In this document: piece by piece, positions 54,364-64,000 of the stretch
How the letters are laid out: every line of letters starts with the position of its first letter
Numbering within the stretch: the stretch's first letter is position 1
NCBI GenBank assembly: GCA_951640165.1
Contig: OX621236.1
Coordinates: forward strand, 25,226,948 to 25,290,947
Direction of reading: 5' to 3'
Length of the DNA stretch: 64,000 nt
Source of the DNA: Pseudoips prasinana
Taxonomy: Eukaryota; Arthropoda; Insecta; Lepidoptera; Nolidae
The notes under the pieces: generated by a model
Told to the model about the DNA's origin: nothing
The model's input: the letters and a program-made list of their open reading frames with translations, nothing else
Databases searched by the model: none
Translations under genes and position numbers: made by a program

Positions 54364-54945
54364 TGGAGCAGGCTCGGACGGGATCTGTCCCCGCCGGCAA
54401 TCGTAAGGGCGATGTTAGCGGGTAACTCCTCCAAATGGGACGCCGTGGTCTCCTTTCGTGAGGCAGTCATGCTTCAGAAGGAGGCTGCCGAGCTAGAACG
54501 GGAGAGAGCTGATCCTGCTCGCAGACGGAGGAGTCGTCGGGGTGGCGGCGGCAGCTGGTAGCCCATCTCCCCCTCGGGGCTGCGACGGCAGACAGAGAAG
54601 TGTCCTCTATTGCCGCCACGTGCAAGCAGCTCTGGGAAACAGCGATTTGTTTATGGCGCAATTGCTGTGCCGGATAGGCAGGAGTCGCAACAGGGGACGG
54701 TAATTCAGAGCCCTCCCAGGGTACGTGTCCCGAACATCTGAGACATGGCGCAAACGCGTCCGCGTCCACGGCAGGTAGGTTTAGTCAGTGCGAGTCGGAC
54801 ATACCCACCCGTAGACACTTTTTGTGGGTTCGCCATGCCTTATACAGAAAAAGAAGATTGGTGCATGTATTTCATCGATACCGAGAACCATAAAAGGCGA
54901 TGGTGGATACGCCGCGGTCGCGGTTGTACTCTCAGCCGGTAAAAA
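54364..54945 (+). pseudogene. R1-like LINE 3' end (C-terminus plus 3' UTR)
   Basis: 54,364-54,561 encodes 'LGRDLSPPAIVRAMLAGNSS', 'KWDAVVSFREAVMLQKEAAE' and 'RRSRRGGGGSW', the C-terminus of an R1-clade polymerase, ending at TAG. It is followed by a GC-rich 3' UTR colinear with the minus-strand copy at 42,609-43,018. Higher GC and CpG content than its surroundings fits a recent insertion. 5'-truncated, so not functional. Confidence 0.7.
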
Positions 54946-55783
54946 GAAAGTTTGAAATCTTCTAAACCGTAATAACGTCATCCAGATCGCCTAAGACGTT
55001 ACAAGGACGATCGTCTTCAATATAAGATTTATATTATATCGATGGTAAGATCTATTTATGGTAAGATCTATTATATATCTCTTCGCAAAACTGGGCAATG
55101 CTGATAGCATTGGTTGAAGCCTCATACAACTCTTGAAGGATGCATGAAACTGCATAGGGGATACAAACAGATATATGGGTCATTCATATGCGTGCGAATG
55201 TACCTATATGAGTGACATGGCCCACAAAGGCCCATCACATGTTTTGTAATGTAGGAATGTAACCTTATTTGCACTTTTTTTTCTTTGCATCAACCAACCT
55301 GGGTGGTTTTGAGAGTACTCCAGGTAATAAATAGCAAATTATGTCTTGGAGGTAACTTCTCCCTTAGCAAGATCAACGAATGATGAGCTAATGTATCTTG
55401 CCGTAGACACGCAATCTGTGCATCTATAGTGGCTGTGGTAAGGGCTAAAAATGTTAGGACTGTTAAATCATCTAAGAACAGGAGTTGGTGGGACGAAACG
55501 ATATGTGACGAACAAGGTCTTTTGTTTGCAAATTGAACCTATAGAGTTGATATATTGAATCCGGTTTGGTTAAACATATCAAGCGGGAGGTCCCACAAGT
55601 GCAGTCAGTAAATGTAATTTCTTAGAATATAAACTATTTCCCTTACTACATTTAAGGCGTGCAAATATTGCTATTCAATCAACTTGCAAAATTAAATATA
55701 TGACCTAATGGTAAGCATTTATCGTAGCTTACGGACGCTGAATGCTTTTACATTTCATTTTTTTTTCTTAAAATATCGCAAAA

Positions 55784-55996
55784 TTGTTAGTCAATGCCAA
55801 AACGGCTTTTGGAAAAACCGATCAACAACTCGCGATTTATAAATATGTAGAGGAAGCTATAAACATAATCAAGAACAGAAAATATGCCGAGGATACGGTA
55901 TCCTACTGGCTACATCCAAATTTTAAGATAATGGGCAACATAACACCTTATTTAAAGAATTACAAGGCAACAATCCGTGGCAAAGCTCATGAATGA
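55784..55996 (+). other. unassigned ORF, possible exon
   Basis: 70 codons including 'AFGKTDQQLAIYKYVEEAIN' and 'YAEDTVSYWLHPNFKIMGNI'. A pyrimidine-rich tract and 'attgttag' just before 55,789 could be a 3' splice site, and the frame then ends in a stop. The composition looks protein-like, but I recognise no family. It is the best candidate in the window for a non-repeat coding exon, at low confidence. Confidence 0.3.
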
Positions 55997-56225
55997 TTTG
56001 TATCATATTGAAAACGTTGGGAACACCTCCTAGAAATTGTGTTTTTTTTTTAAACCAACGAAATACACGTTATTTGATCAGATAGCAAAATAATTAACGC
56101 TTCAGTTCCCCATGTGTCCTTGCATGCCTCCTATTTGTTATTTATATAAATGGCCTTTCAAAATACATGGAACGACCTTTGTCCTGTTTGTATCTCCCTT
56201 TTAACTTAGTGTGACAACAATATTG

Positions 56226-56475
56226 ACGGGCCTGTAGCTTGCTTTTCACGCCGGAAGTTGTGGGTTCGATTCCCAACCAGGACAGATATTTGTGTGTACG
56301 AACATGTCTGTTTATTCTGAGTCTGGGTGTAATTATCTACATCAGTATGTATTTACAAAAGAAAAGTAGTATATATAGTATATCAGTTATCTGGTTTCCA
56401 TAGTACCAGCTCTGCTTAGTTTGGAATCAGATGGCCGTGTGTAAATAATGTCCCAGGATATTATTATTATATAAC
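56226..56475 (+). mobile_element. SINE family 2, near full length
   Basis: 'gacgggcctgtagcttgctt' (degraded A box), 'gtgggttcgattcccaacca' (B box), 'cgaacatgtctgtttattct', 'acaaaagaaaagtagtatat' and 'gtttggaatcagatggccgt', ending (att)n. Confidence 0.75.
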
Positions 56476-56885
56476 CCCAAATGAAAACCTAATCAATATA
56501 CTTCGTAAATCCCGGTTGTTGTCATTAGACAACAGTCTTTAAACCATGGCCTGAACAATTTTGAAACCAGGGTAAAAATCATCCTTACCATGTGATAAAG
56601 AACAAGCTAAATTGAACGATGAACCTAAAACTGTGTAAAGTTGAGTAGTATTGTAATTTACATTTATTGCTGTGATTTGCCATCCAATTATTTCAATGGT
56701 GCTAAAACAAATCTAAGTCATTTGCTGGCAGTTCGCCTTGACCCCGACCTTGTCCCGGCTCACGCAATCGCATCATATCTCTGAAGAAGATTTTTGTTAT
56801 TGCCTTACGCCTTACCATTGTTTCTTGGCGGAACTTTACATAAATTGGCCCGTGTGAAGACGGGATAGTAACAATAGTAATAATA

Positions 56886-57035
56886 ATCCAGTTGACTATC
56901 CCAGCAAAACTTGATAAATACCAAGATTTAGCAATAGAGTTAAAAACTCAGTGGAGAGTTCAGACGGTCCATATAATACCAATAGTAATATCATCCACTG
57001 GTATTATCCCTTACACAAAGCTTAGAACTTCTTGA
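56886..57035 (+). pseudogene. LINE polymerase C-terminal fragment
   Basis: 'IPAKLDKYQDLAIELKTQWR' and 'VQTVHIIPIVISSTGIIP' match the conserved tail of non-LTR proteins in which a helix with LW/QW is followed by V-x-x-V/I-P-V-V-I-x-x-x-G. A shorter, nearly identical fragment is at 58,160-58,216. Confidence 0.55.
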
Positions 57036-57249
57036 CATACCCACTTACGATAAACAAACAAACAAACAAGAAACACTTGCCGTATTACAAGAAAATATTT
57101 AAGTTCGTCCATAATTTCATCATGTACTTTACGTAGCTTGGCGTGCTTGGCTACGGCCCGTACGTCAAGTAAACTTACCCCTCCAAAAAGGTAGAATGAA
57201 GAAACAAAAATAATAATAATACTGTAAGACGATCGAAACCGCAATACCA

Positions 57250-57742
57250 GGGCCTCTACCGGGTAAGTCCCGAACATCGTTTTCGTGAATGGCGTTCAAT
57301 TTTTTTTTTTTTTTTACAATGTCACTCAGATCATCCTAGCCCTAAGCAAAGCTTGTACTATGGGTACCAGACGACGATATACATACTTATATAGATAGAT
57401 AGGTAAATACTTATATACATAGAAAACATCCATGACTCAGAAACAAATATTCGTGCTCATCACACAAATATTTGGACTTACCGGGATTCGAACCCAGGAC
57501 CACCATCTTCGTAGGCAGGAGCCCTACCTACTAGGCTACGGTGACCGTCAATAAATAAAGGTTAAAAATGACTTAATCAATTGTTAAATCAGCTTTAACG
57601 TTGACAATCGATTCCGGACCATTTATGACGTCACAAGTGGTCATGGAAGCCGATTTAACGATTGACTAAGTAATTTTTTACCTTTATTTATTTGGACGCT
57701 ATTCACGAAAACGATGTTCGGCGACTTAGCCGGTAGAGCCCC
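57250..57742. mobile_element. MITE with 'ggctctaccggctaagtc' ends, copy 2, split by a SINE
   Basis: Same element as 16,610-16,854, with 'gaatggcgttcaat' at 57,287-57,300 and the rest from 57,550 on. The 250-bp family-1 SINE (57,299-57,549) sits between, flanked by 'tcaat'-like duplication. Confidence 0.75.
57299..57549 (-). mobile_element. SINE family 1, nested in MITE
   Basis: Minus-strand full copy with T-run at its left end and head 'ggtcaccgtagcctagtagg' at the right when read on the minus strand. Confidence 0.8.
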
Positions 57743-57869
57743 AGGGCGCTTTAGTACGCAGCCTTCTTCAGTAATTAGTGCTTACTTAGTAATTACTTTT
57801 ATTTCCATAATAAAAATTTGTAGTCCACATATTAATATGTTTGATTTTTATAAATTTTTTTTTAATTAT

Positions 57870-58115
57870 AATATCTAGGGACAATGTCACACAGATCATC
57901 CTAGCCCCAAACTAAGCAAAGCTTGTACTATGGGTACCAGGCGACGATATACATACTTATATAGATAGATAAATACTTACATACATAGAAAACATCCATG
58001 ACTCAGAAACAAATATTCGTGCTCATCACACAAATATTTGCCCTTATCGGGATTCAAACCCAGGACCACCAGCTTCGTAGGCAAGAGCACTACCAACTAG
58101 GCTACGGTGACCGTC
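57870..58115 (-). mobile_element. SINE family 1
   Basis: Minus-strand full copy, about 320 bp after the previous one. The plus-strand frame through it (57,998 on) is not a gene. Confidence 0.8.
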
Positions 58116-58159
58116 ATATTGGCCCGTGTGAAGACGGGATAGAAATAATAATAATAATA

Positions 58160-58216
58160 ATCCAGTTTAATATCCCAGAAAAACTTGATAAATACCAAGA
58201 TTTAACAATACCCTAC
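58160..58216 (+). pseudogene. LINE polymerase C-terminal fragment
   Basis: 'IQFNIPEKLDKYQDLTI', homologous to the start of 56,886-57,035. Both are preceded by the same 'ggcccgtgtgaagacgggat', so the two are copies of one LINE end. Confidence 0.5.
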
Positions 58217-58444
58217 CGCGCTTGGCGACACAATTATACTCGTACCTACATCACAATATTAATAAAATATGCTGGATTTTTATACATGCTTATAAAAACT
58301 TGTAGGTAATTGGGCATATTCCACTAAATATATTTAAGCTACATTTGTATATTACTGTACTACGTGTTAGTCTATCAAATATTATAGAATAAAATAAAAA
58401 TTATGAAATAAATATAGAAATAGCTATATATAAAATAATATATA

Positions 58445-58530
58445 GCTGGGCCGGTTGGCGTGGTTGGTAGATACTTGCCTGTCTAGCCGCAGGTCGTGAG
58501 TTCAATTCCCACCCAGGATATTTGAGGATC
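58445..58530 (+). mobile_element. SINE family 2, head
   Basis: 'ggccggttggcgtggttggt' and B box 'gagttcaattcccaccca'. Only the tRNA-like head is present. A 3' fragment of the same family lies at 58,893-58,960 ('gtttgggatcagatggccgt'). Confidence 0.55.
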
Positions 58531-58609
58531 CTTATAGCGATCATCCTTAGATCTAAACCGTCCTAATGAATAAACAATCGTTTTTGTTTTATTAATGGAA
58601 CGAAGTTCC

Positions 58610-58880
58610 TTATCGCGCTTTGTGAAAGGGGGCTAGACGGAAAAAAAACTTACGAAAAGTGGTCACGACACTTTTTGCAGCTGTGCGGCATGCGCATGTT
58701 TCCCTGTCTGTCTCTCTCTCTCTCTTATAGAAAGCAAGCCAGATATATTCATTTCTATTTCGCATTGAACAGTGTGGTGTCGCGACGATTATTTTTGTTG
58801 AGTGTATACAGGTTTTTTGTACATAATAAATAATAAGAAATAACTTCGTTCCATCCGGGTGTCCCTTGACACCTCTCAAG
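58610..58880. other. non-coding stretch with (tc)n microsatellite
   Basis: A (tc)n run at about 58,708-58,724. The minus-strand frame over it shows a low-complexity 'RERETDRETC' and no domain. Confidence 0.4.
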
Positions 58881-59267
58881 TTTTATTAATTTATGTCCCA
58901 TATGTTAGTTTGGGATCAGATGGCCGTGTGTGAATAATGCCTCAAGATATTATATTATTTTTATTTTTATATAGCAGAATTGGAGCTGGTACTTAATGAT
59001 CAATCTGGTTAGCTTAACGGTTATGTAGCTCTAGACCTTCGTTGGTTTTTTGCGTTGTTCGTCTACCTGCATCCTGATCCAGCGCAATTAACAAGGTTTT
59101 ATTTCTATTTACCTATTTATCCTCGTCGACACACCCGCGTCAGCCCAAAATATGTTATTGACATTTGTCGAAAAATGAAAATGAGTAGTAACTCGGTGTT
59201 AGAAAGTTAGTTTTCAAGCGAATAAGAGCTAGTATTCGTACACTTAAGGCATTATTATTCTTTTTTT

Positions 59268-59538
59268 AGACAACGCCCGCACTAGGGATATGCCACTAAG
59301 TAGTATTACTGACTAATGGACTAATCGACTACTGTGTTTTTTTAAAGACAACGCCCGCTCTAGGTAGTCTAATCCCTGTGTCGCGGGGTACTTTACAAAC
59401 TATAATAGACGGACAAATATAACACCCAGTCTCAGAACAACTATTTATGGGTTACATAAATAGTTGTTAGGCGCGGGACTCGAACCCGCGACACGAAGCG
59501 GCGAGGCAACTGTCTTAGCCGCAGCGTTACACGTGCAG
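59268..59538 (-). mobile_element. SINE family 3 with internal duplication
   Basis: Minus-strand copy with a clear B box ('gcgggttcgagtcccgcgcc'). The tail motif 'agacaacgcccgc' appears twice (59,268 and 59,345), so about 75 bp were duplicated or inserted at its 3' end. Confidence 0.7.
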
Positions 59539-59699
59539 TATTTATGTTGTGTAGTAATATTTATGTTGTTGTCCTGGGTTTGAATAAAGCCCCCAGAGCT
59601 CATCGGCGAGGGTAAAGTTCCATCAACGCATGAGTGATGCCATATGTGTTGCAAACGACCAGATAGGCCGTATACTTGTCACCAGTCACCACAACACCA

Positions 59700-59802
59700 A
59701 CAACTATTTATAGGTCACAAAAATAGTTGTCCTGTACGTGAATCGAACCCGGGGCACATAGTGGCGAGGCGACTGTCTTAACCACTGCGCCACATGTGCA
59801 GT
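59700..59802 (-). mobile_element. SINE family 3, head
   Basis: Minus-strand head 'ctgcacatgtggcgcagtgg' with a degraded B box 'cgggttcgattcacgt'. About 100 bp. Confidence 0.6.
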
Positions 59803-59844
59803 CAAAAATAATTTTTTATTAACTTAAAAGACTTATATATAGAG

Positions 59845-60145
59845 AGAGGTAGGGCACAGCGTTCATTCGCTCGAAGAGCAGCCCGACTGGGGAAGTACCT
59901 CCACCTTACAGAAGACATTCCTTAAAAATAACATTAATAAATTTAATGTTGTGTTTCTGAGTGTGAGTAAGGTCGCCAGAGCTCATCGGAGGGGGGGGGG
60001 GAGTCAGCAACACTTGTTTGCTGACTCTTAAAGGCCGGCAACGCACCCGCCACTCCTCTGGTGTTGCGAGTGTCCATGGGCGGCGGTGATCGCTTACCAT
60101 CAGGTGACCCACTTGCTCGTTTGTCGACATCTGTGATAAAAAAAA
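59845..60145 (+). repeat. A-tailed retroposon 3' end, copy 3
   Basis: Nearly the full length of the 4,993 copy, including 'gagcagcccgactggggaag' and 'ggccggcaacgcacccgcca', a G-run at about 59,990, and an A-rich end at 60,138. Confidence 0.65.
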
Positions 60146-60239
60146 ATAAAAGTTATACTTAATGAAAGAACGAAAAATAAAAGAAACGAATATACAGTAG
60201 ATATGTGTTTAAACTCAGTAGTTTGACATAATATTGAAA

Positions 60240-62125
60240 AGATACAGGATAAGCAAATTTATTTAACAAAGTGTTTGAGTATGTGTTTTGAAACGGGAAT
60301 ATTTTGTAACGCGTTAAAACGATCTGTCGTCACGCCTGTGCACAAGGATGGAGATAAAAGCGATGTTAACAATTATCGACCAATTTCCGTCTTACCGTCA
60401 TTTTCCAAAATAATTGAAAAAAATCATAAATAAAAGGCTAATAAATTACTTGATTAAATATAACATTCTTTCCGATTCACAATATGGTTTTAGACAGGGG
60501 CGGTCAACTCAGGACGCAGTACTAGCGCTTACGTCTGAAATTACAGATATGGTTGACAAGGGATATAAATGTGTTACGGTGTTTCTAGACTTAAAGAAAG
60601 CTTTTGACACAATATCTGTACCCATTCTTGTGCAGAGACTTGCAGCTATTGGGATCAGAGGCAAGGCTCTTTCTCTTTTCAACAGTTATCTCCGGGGCAG
60701 GAGACAACAGGTTAAAATTGGCAACTTGTACAGTGACGAGGAAGACGTTGTTTTCGGTGTACCACAGGGCTCTGTGCTCGGCCCGCCACTGTTTCTGGTG
60801 TATATTAATGAACTCTGTAACCTACGAAACAGTGGCGGGAAAATCTTTTCATATGCGGACGATACGGCTATTGTCTATTTTGGCAGCACTTGGGAAGTGG
60901 TACGTAATAAGACCGAAAATGGTTTAGCTGTTGTAGATAAGTGGCTCAAAGAAAATTTACTAAGTCTTAATATTGCTAAAACAAACTATATTTGTTTCTC
61001 TCCAAGTGCAAGGTCTAATGTATGTAGTAACTTCAATATTCGGTTACATGAGTGTGAAATGGCTTGAATCAAAATTGTGACTGTCAATCCATCAAACACG
61101 TACCAACTACAAGATACCTGGGGGTTATAGTTGACGAGCGCCTGGCATGGCACTCACATATCGAAGTTATTATGTCCCGAGTTCGAAAATTGATATGGAT
61201 CTTTAAAAATCTGCGACATGTGATGCCTCAAAATACACTAAGCAACATTTATATAGCACTCGCGCAGTCAGTAATATCATACTACTTACCAGTTTGGGGA
61301 GGAGCTACTAAAACTAAATTACTTGAGTTAGAAAGAGCTCAACGATCACTTTTAAAGGTTATGTATTTTAAACCATATAGATACCCCACAGTCGATCTTT
61401 ATAATATATGTGGCCTATTATCTGTAAGAAAACTGTACATTTTAACAATTATACTTTATTTACACAAACACATCCCATTTAACCCAGAAAACTTAGCTAG
61501 AAGGCGAAATAATATTGTAGCTCATTCGCCACGGGTACGCACAATGTTTGCAAGGCGCCAGTATGTATGCCAATCAGCCTACATATACAATAAAATTAAC
61601 GGTGAGCTAAAGTTCCACTACGAGGTCTCGCACAAATGCAAAAAAGTGATAACCGAGTGGTTAAAATCTTTAACTTACGAAGAAACAGAACATATTCTAG
61701 ATAGACTTACATAAACACTTATTTCCTATACCGTACCACCAGAAAACAGGTAAACACATACAATAACACAAACACAAACTCAACCTCGCACACTACTATA
61801 ATCACACATACATACATCCACTCACAATCAAACAATACACAGAGCTGCAAACTAGTTGAAGTTATTATTGTTTCTCTTCTATTTTTACTTTTATTTTTAA
61901 TTTCTAAGATTCTGTTTGTTAATCTTATCTAATATAATCTTATCTTTTATTTTTTAATCTAATAGTTATCTTCATCTTTCTCAAATATTGTTAAGTATGG
62001 AATAAGGGAAGGAGCGAGACAACCCCAACACAAGTGTTATTAATTACTTACTGGGGCTGTCTCATTCACATTTGCTGATGTAACCATTTGAGTAACAATA
62101 AACATTAAAAAAAAAAAAAAAACAT
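60240..62125 (+). pseudogene. 5'-truncated CR1/Jockey-group LINE with RT domain
   Basis: Covers most of the reverse transcriptase and its C-terminus in three frames: 60,242-60,430 ('SVVTPVHKDGDKSDVNNYRP', 'ISVLPSFSKIIEK'), 60,414-61,067 ('FLDLKKAFDTI' motif A, 'FGVPQGSVLGPPLF' motif B, 'FSYADDTAIVYF' motif C with the catalytic DD), and 61,064-61,714 ('TTRYLGVIVDERLAWHSHIE', 'SYYLPVWGGATKTKLLELER'). Frameshifts near 60,420 and 61,060 break it. The endonuclease and ORF1 are missing. The 3' UTR ends with 'caataaacatt' and an A-run at about 62,108-62,125. Although dead, this is the best-preserved LINE in the window. Confidence 0.85.
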
Positions 62126-62369
62126 AAAAAAAATAAATAAACAAGATTTCTGAAAAATGGAGCATTCCGAGTATAGCATACTATACGTACTAGTTAAAAA
62201 ATCCTGAAGGGTCGAAATGTTTTCGTAAGTACACCCCAACCAAGATTAGATTACTTACTTACTTATCGTATGGGCAATGGTTACCCTAACGACATAGTTG
62301 TTCAAGCCGCCCATACATGGATTAACGACTATAGCCTTATGCACACAGCTTACCGCGCTTTCCCAAGCA

Positions 62370-62470
62370 CGGGGACGCTCATAAATTGAAACAGTTTGGC
62401 GGTCACCCATCTATGGGCTAGCCACAAGCCTAGTTGCTTAACCTCGCCAATCACTTAAAGACCGGTGAGA
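62370..62470 (-). mobile_element. 5S-rRNA-like SINE fragment
   Basis: On the minus strand 'aagtgattggcgaggttaag' and 'caactaggcttgtg' then 'ggtgaccgcc', the 5S-like core of the 14,833 family. Confidence 0.55.
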
Positions 62471-62589
62471 TAAGATACGTACTAGTTTATCAGAGGTTGC
62501 TAGAAACACTAAAAATGCCAATAGGCCCTAACCTACATACAACAAACGAAAATAAAACGCAATAACACAGACTAGTACTAAATGTGTCA

Positions 62590-62805
62590 AAATGATGTGA
62601 ATGTCAGCCAAATTACGTCCACTGCTGGACAAAAGCCTCCCCAAACAATGGGGGTAAATGCCATAATCGCCAAGCTTGGCAGACGGGTCGGCGATCGCAG
62701 TTCGATGGTCATAGTCCACAGAAAACAGAAACGATTTCTACGCCCCCCCACGGGATGAGATAGGGTGACGATATTCTTCGCCGTCACCACACAGCTAAAG
62801 CAATA
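62590..62805 (-). repeat. 'ggggcgtagaaatc' repeat, copy 4
   Basis: 'gctggacaaaagcctcccca', 'ggcagacgggtcggcgatcg' and 'cgccgtcaccacacagc', in the same order as 15,575. Confidence 0.55.
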
Positions 62806-63187
62806 GTACAAAACTAAAGTAATAGTAAGATTCATTAGATACCCATCTATTTTTCCCCGTCATAGATACAGTTGTGATTAGGTTCATTATGAGAACAAAC
62901 TCGGCCATTAGCGTAACTTCGCTTCGTCACGTGGGTTGGAGTCACGCGGGGTCGAGCACGGGCAAGCATTGTTTACGGTAACGCGTGACACGACAGTTAC
63001 TCAGAAGATTCATTGGTGTAAATAAGCCTCGTACTTAGGACAGGTAGCTAAATAATAGTCTGTAATTGAATACATTTGAAATGAGTAGGTCGTTTTATCC
63101 TCAGGTTCAATTTCGGCTATTTGCACGTAATCAAAAACCTATAGTATATAAGTAAAATAATGAAATTTATGTATATATACTTGAACT
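62806..63187. other. no recognisable feature
   Basis: AT-rich with a short GC-richer patch at about 62,900-62,995. No ORF. Confidence 0.4.
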
Positions 63188-63610
63188 TTGACTGGCATAT
63201 TGGCGTGGTTGGCAAATGCTTGATTTTAACGCTGGAGGTCGTGGGTTCGATTTTCACCCAGGACAGATAGTTGTGTGCATGAACATGTCTGTTTGTTCTG
63301 GGACTGGGTGTAATTATCTATATAAGTATGTATTTACAAAGAAGTAGAAGTACCCTAAACTGGCGAGCATGTATGAAGAATATAATGACAGTAATCGAGG
63401 CAAAAGAGATGCGCAAAGATCTTGACAAATGGAAATCCGTTTTCTCTGCCTACCCTTCTGGAAAACAGGCGTGAGTCTATGTATGTATTACAAAAGAAAA
63501 GTAGTATATCTAATATCAGTTATCTGGTTTCCAAAGTACAAGCTCTGCTTAGTTTGGGATCAGATGGCCGTGTGTAAATAATGTCCCTAGATGCTATATT
63601 ATTATTATAC
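63188..63610 (+). mobile_element. SINE family 2, interrupted by an RTE tail
   Basis: Head 'ggcatattggcgtggttggc', B box 'gtgggttcgattttcaccca', 3' core 'gtttgggatcagatggccgt', and (att)n end. An insertion at 63,341-63,487 splits it. Confidence 0.75.
63341..63487 (+). mobile_element. RTE-like LINE tail nested in a SINE
   Basis: 147 bp matching 42,176-42,330, flanked by 'ttacaaa' on both sides (63,334-63,340 and 63,488-63,494), a 7-bp target duplication. It ends in (atgt)n, the usual RTE tail. Confidence 0.65.
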
Positions 63611-64000
63611 TTGTTCACAATTAAGTAGTAAAGTCTTAAACAATATTAAGTTAACATTATGAGAAACTAGATTTAAGCCGTTGGCCCAGACTGTCTGTGT
63701 TAGATGTTGTATAATTCTTGAATAAATAGCAATCTATTTTGCTTCTACATATGTATTTTTAAATTTAATACAATATATTCAATTTGGAGACGATGAGCAA
63801 GTGGCGAACACAGCAAGCTCTCAGTAAAAATTAATACTTAAATTAGTAAATATCTTGGGACCACTATCATACTGCCATCTGCATTATGGCAAAACTGATA
63901 AATATGAGTTATATATTTCTAAATATAATAAACATTATAGAAAAATTACACCCAGGCATAGAGCAAATAATCGTAGTCATCACACAAAGGTTAGTCCTGG
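63611..64000. other. no recognisable feature
   Basis: AT-rich DNA to the window end. 'cacaaaggttagtcctgg' at the very end could be the start of another repeat that continues outside. Confidence 0.35.

Overview
This window looks like intergenic or intronic DNA from a lepidopteran insect (moth or butterfly). It is AT-rich, has no operons or dense coding, and nearly every recognisable piece is a transposable element of a kind typical of Lepidoptera: tRNA-headed SINEs, short Helitron-like repeats ending in a hairpin plus CTAG, 3' ends of CR1/Jockey-like and R1-like LINEs, mariner and hAT remnants, and TA-flanked MITEs. I recognise no host gene with confidence, so the coding content described here is mobile-element coding.

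Layout. 1-19.9 kb: MITEs, Helitron-like units, LINE 3' ends, a 274-bp tandem duplication carrying a near-perfect 106-bp palindrome, 5S-rRNA-like and tRNA-like SINEs, and a mariner remnant split by a SINE. 19.9-24.4 kb: an almost complete DIRS-like tyrosine-recombinase retrotransposon (gag, RT/RNase H, YR) between inverted terminal repeats, with a candidate intron in gag. 26.4-29.65 kb: a 3,240-bp palindromic element with 1.17-kb terminal inverted repeats (TIRs), a perfect 8-bp target duplication, ten copies of a 12-bp motif, and a gene resembling a ubiquitin-specific peptidase whose 3' half lies in both arms. 30.8-33.83 kb: a 3,025-bp DNA transposon in a TTAA target, encoding a roughly 620-residue putative transposase with an inferred two-exon structure. 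34-64 kb: more SINEs, a tandem Helitron-like array, a deleted hAT element nested in a SINE, R1-like and CR1/Jockey-like LINE ends, and long stretches with nothing recognisable.

The three elements in the 20-34 kb block are the most informative part. The DIRS-like element keeps its YR and RT catalytic motifs but has a gag frameshift. The TTAA element looks intact by eye (intact frame, matching TIRs and target duplications). The palindromic element has no visible transposase, so it was probably moved in trans, and it carries a cysteine-peptidase-like gene that appears captured. All family names come from motifs seen in the sequence and general knowledge; no database search was run.
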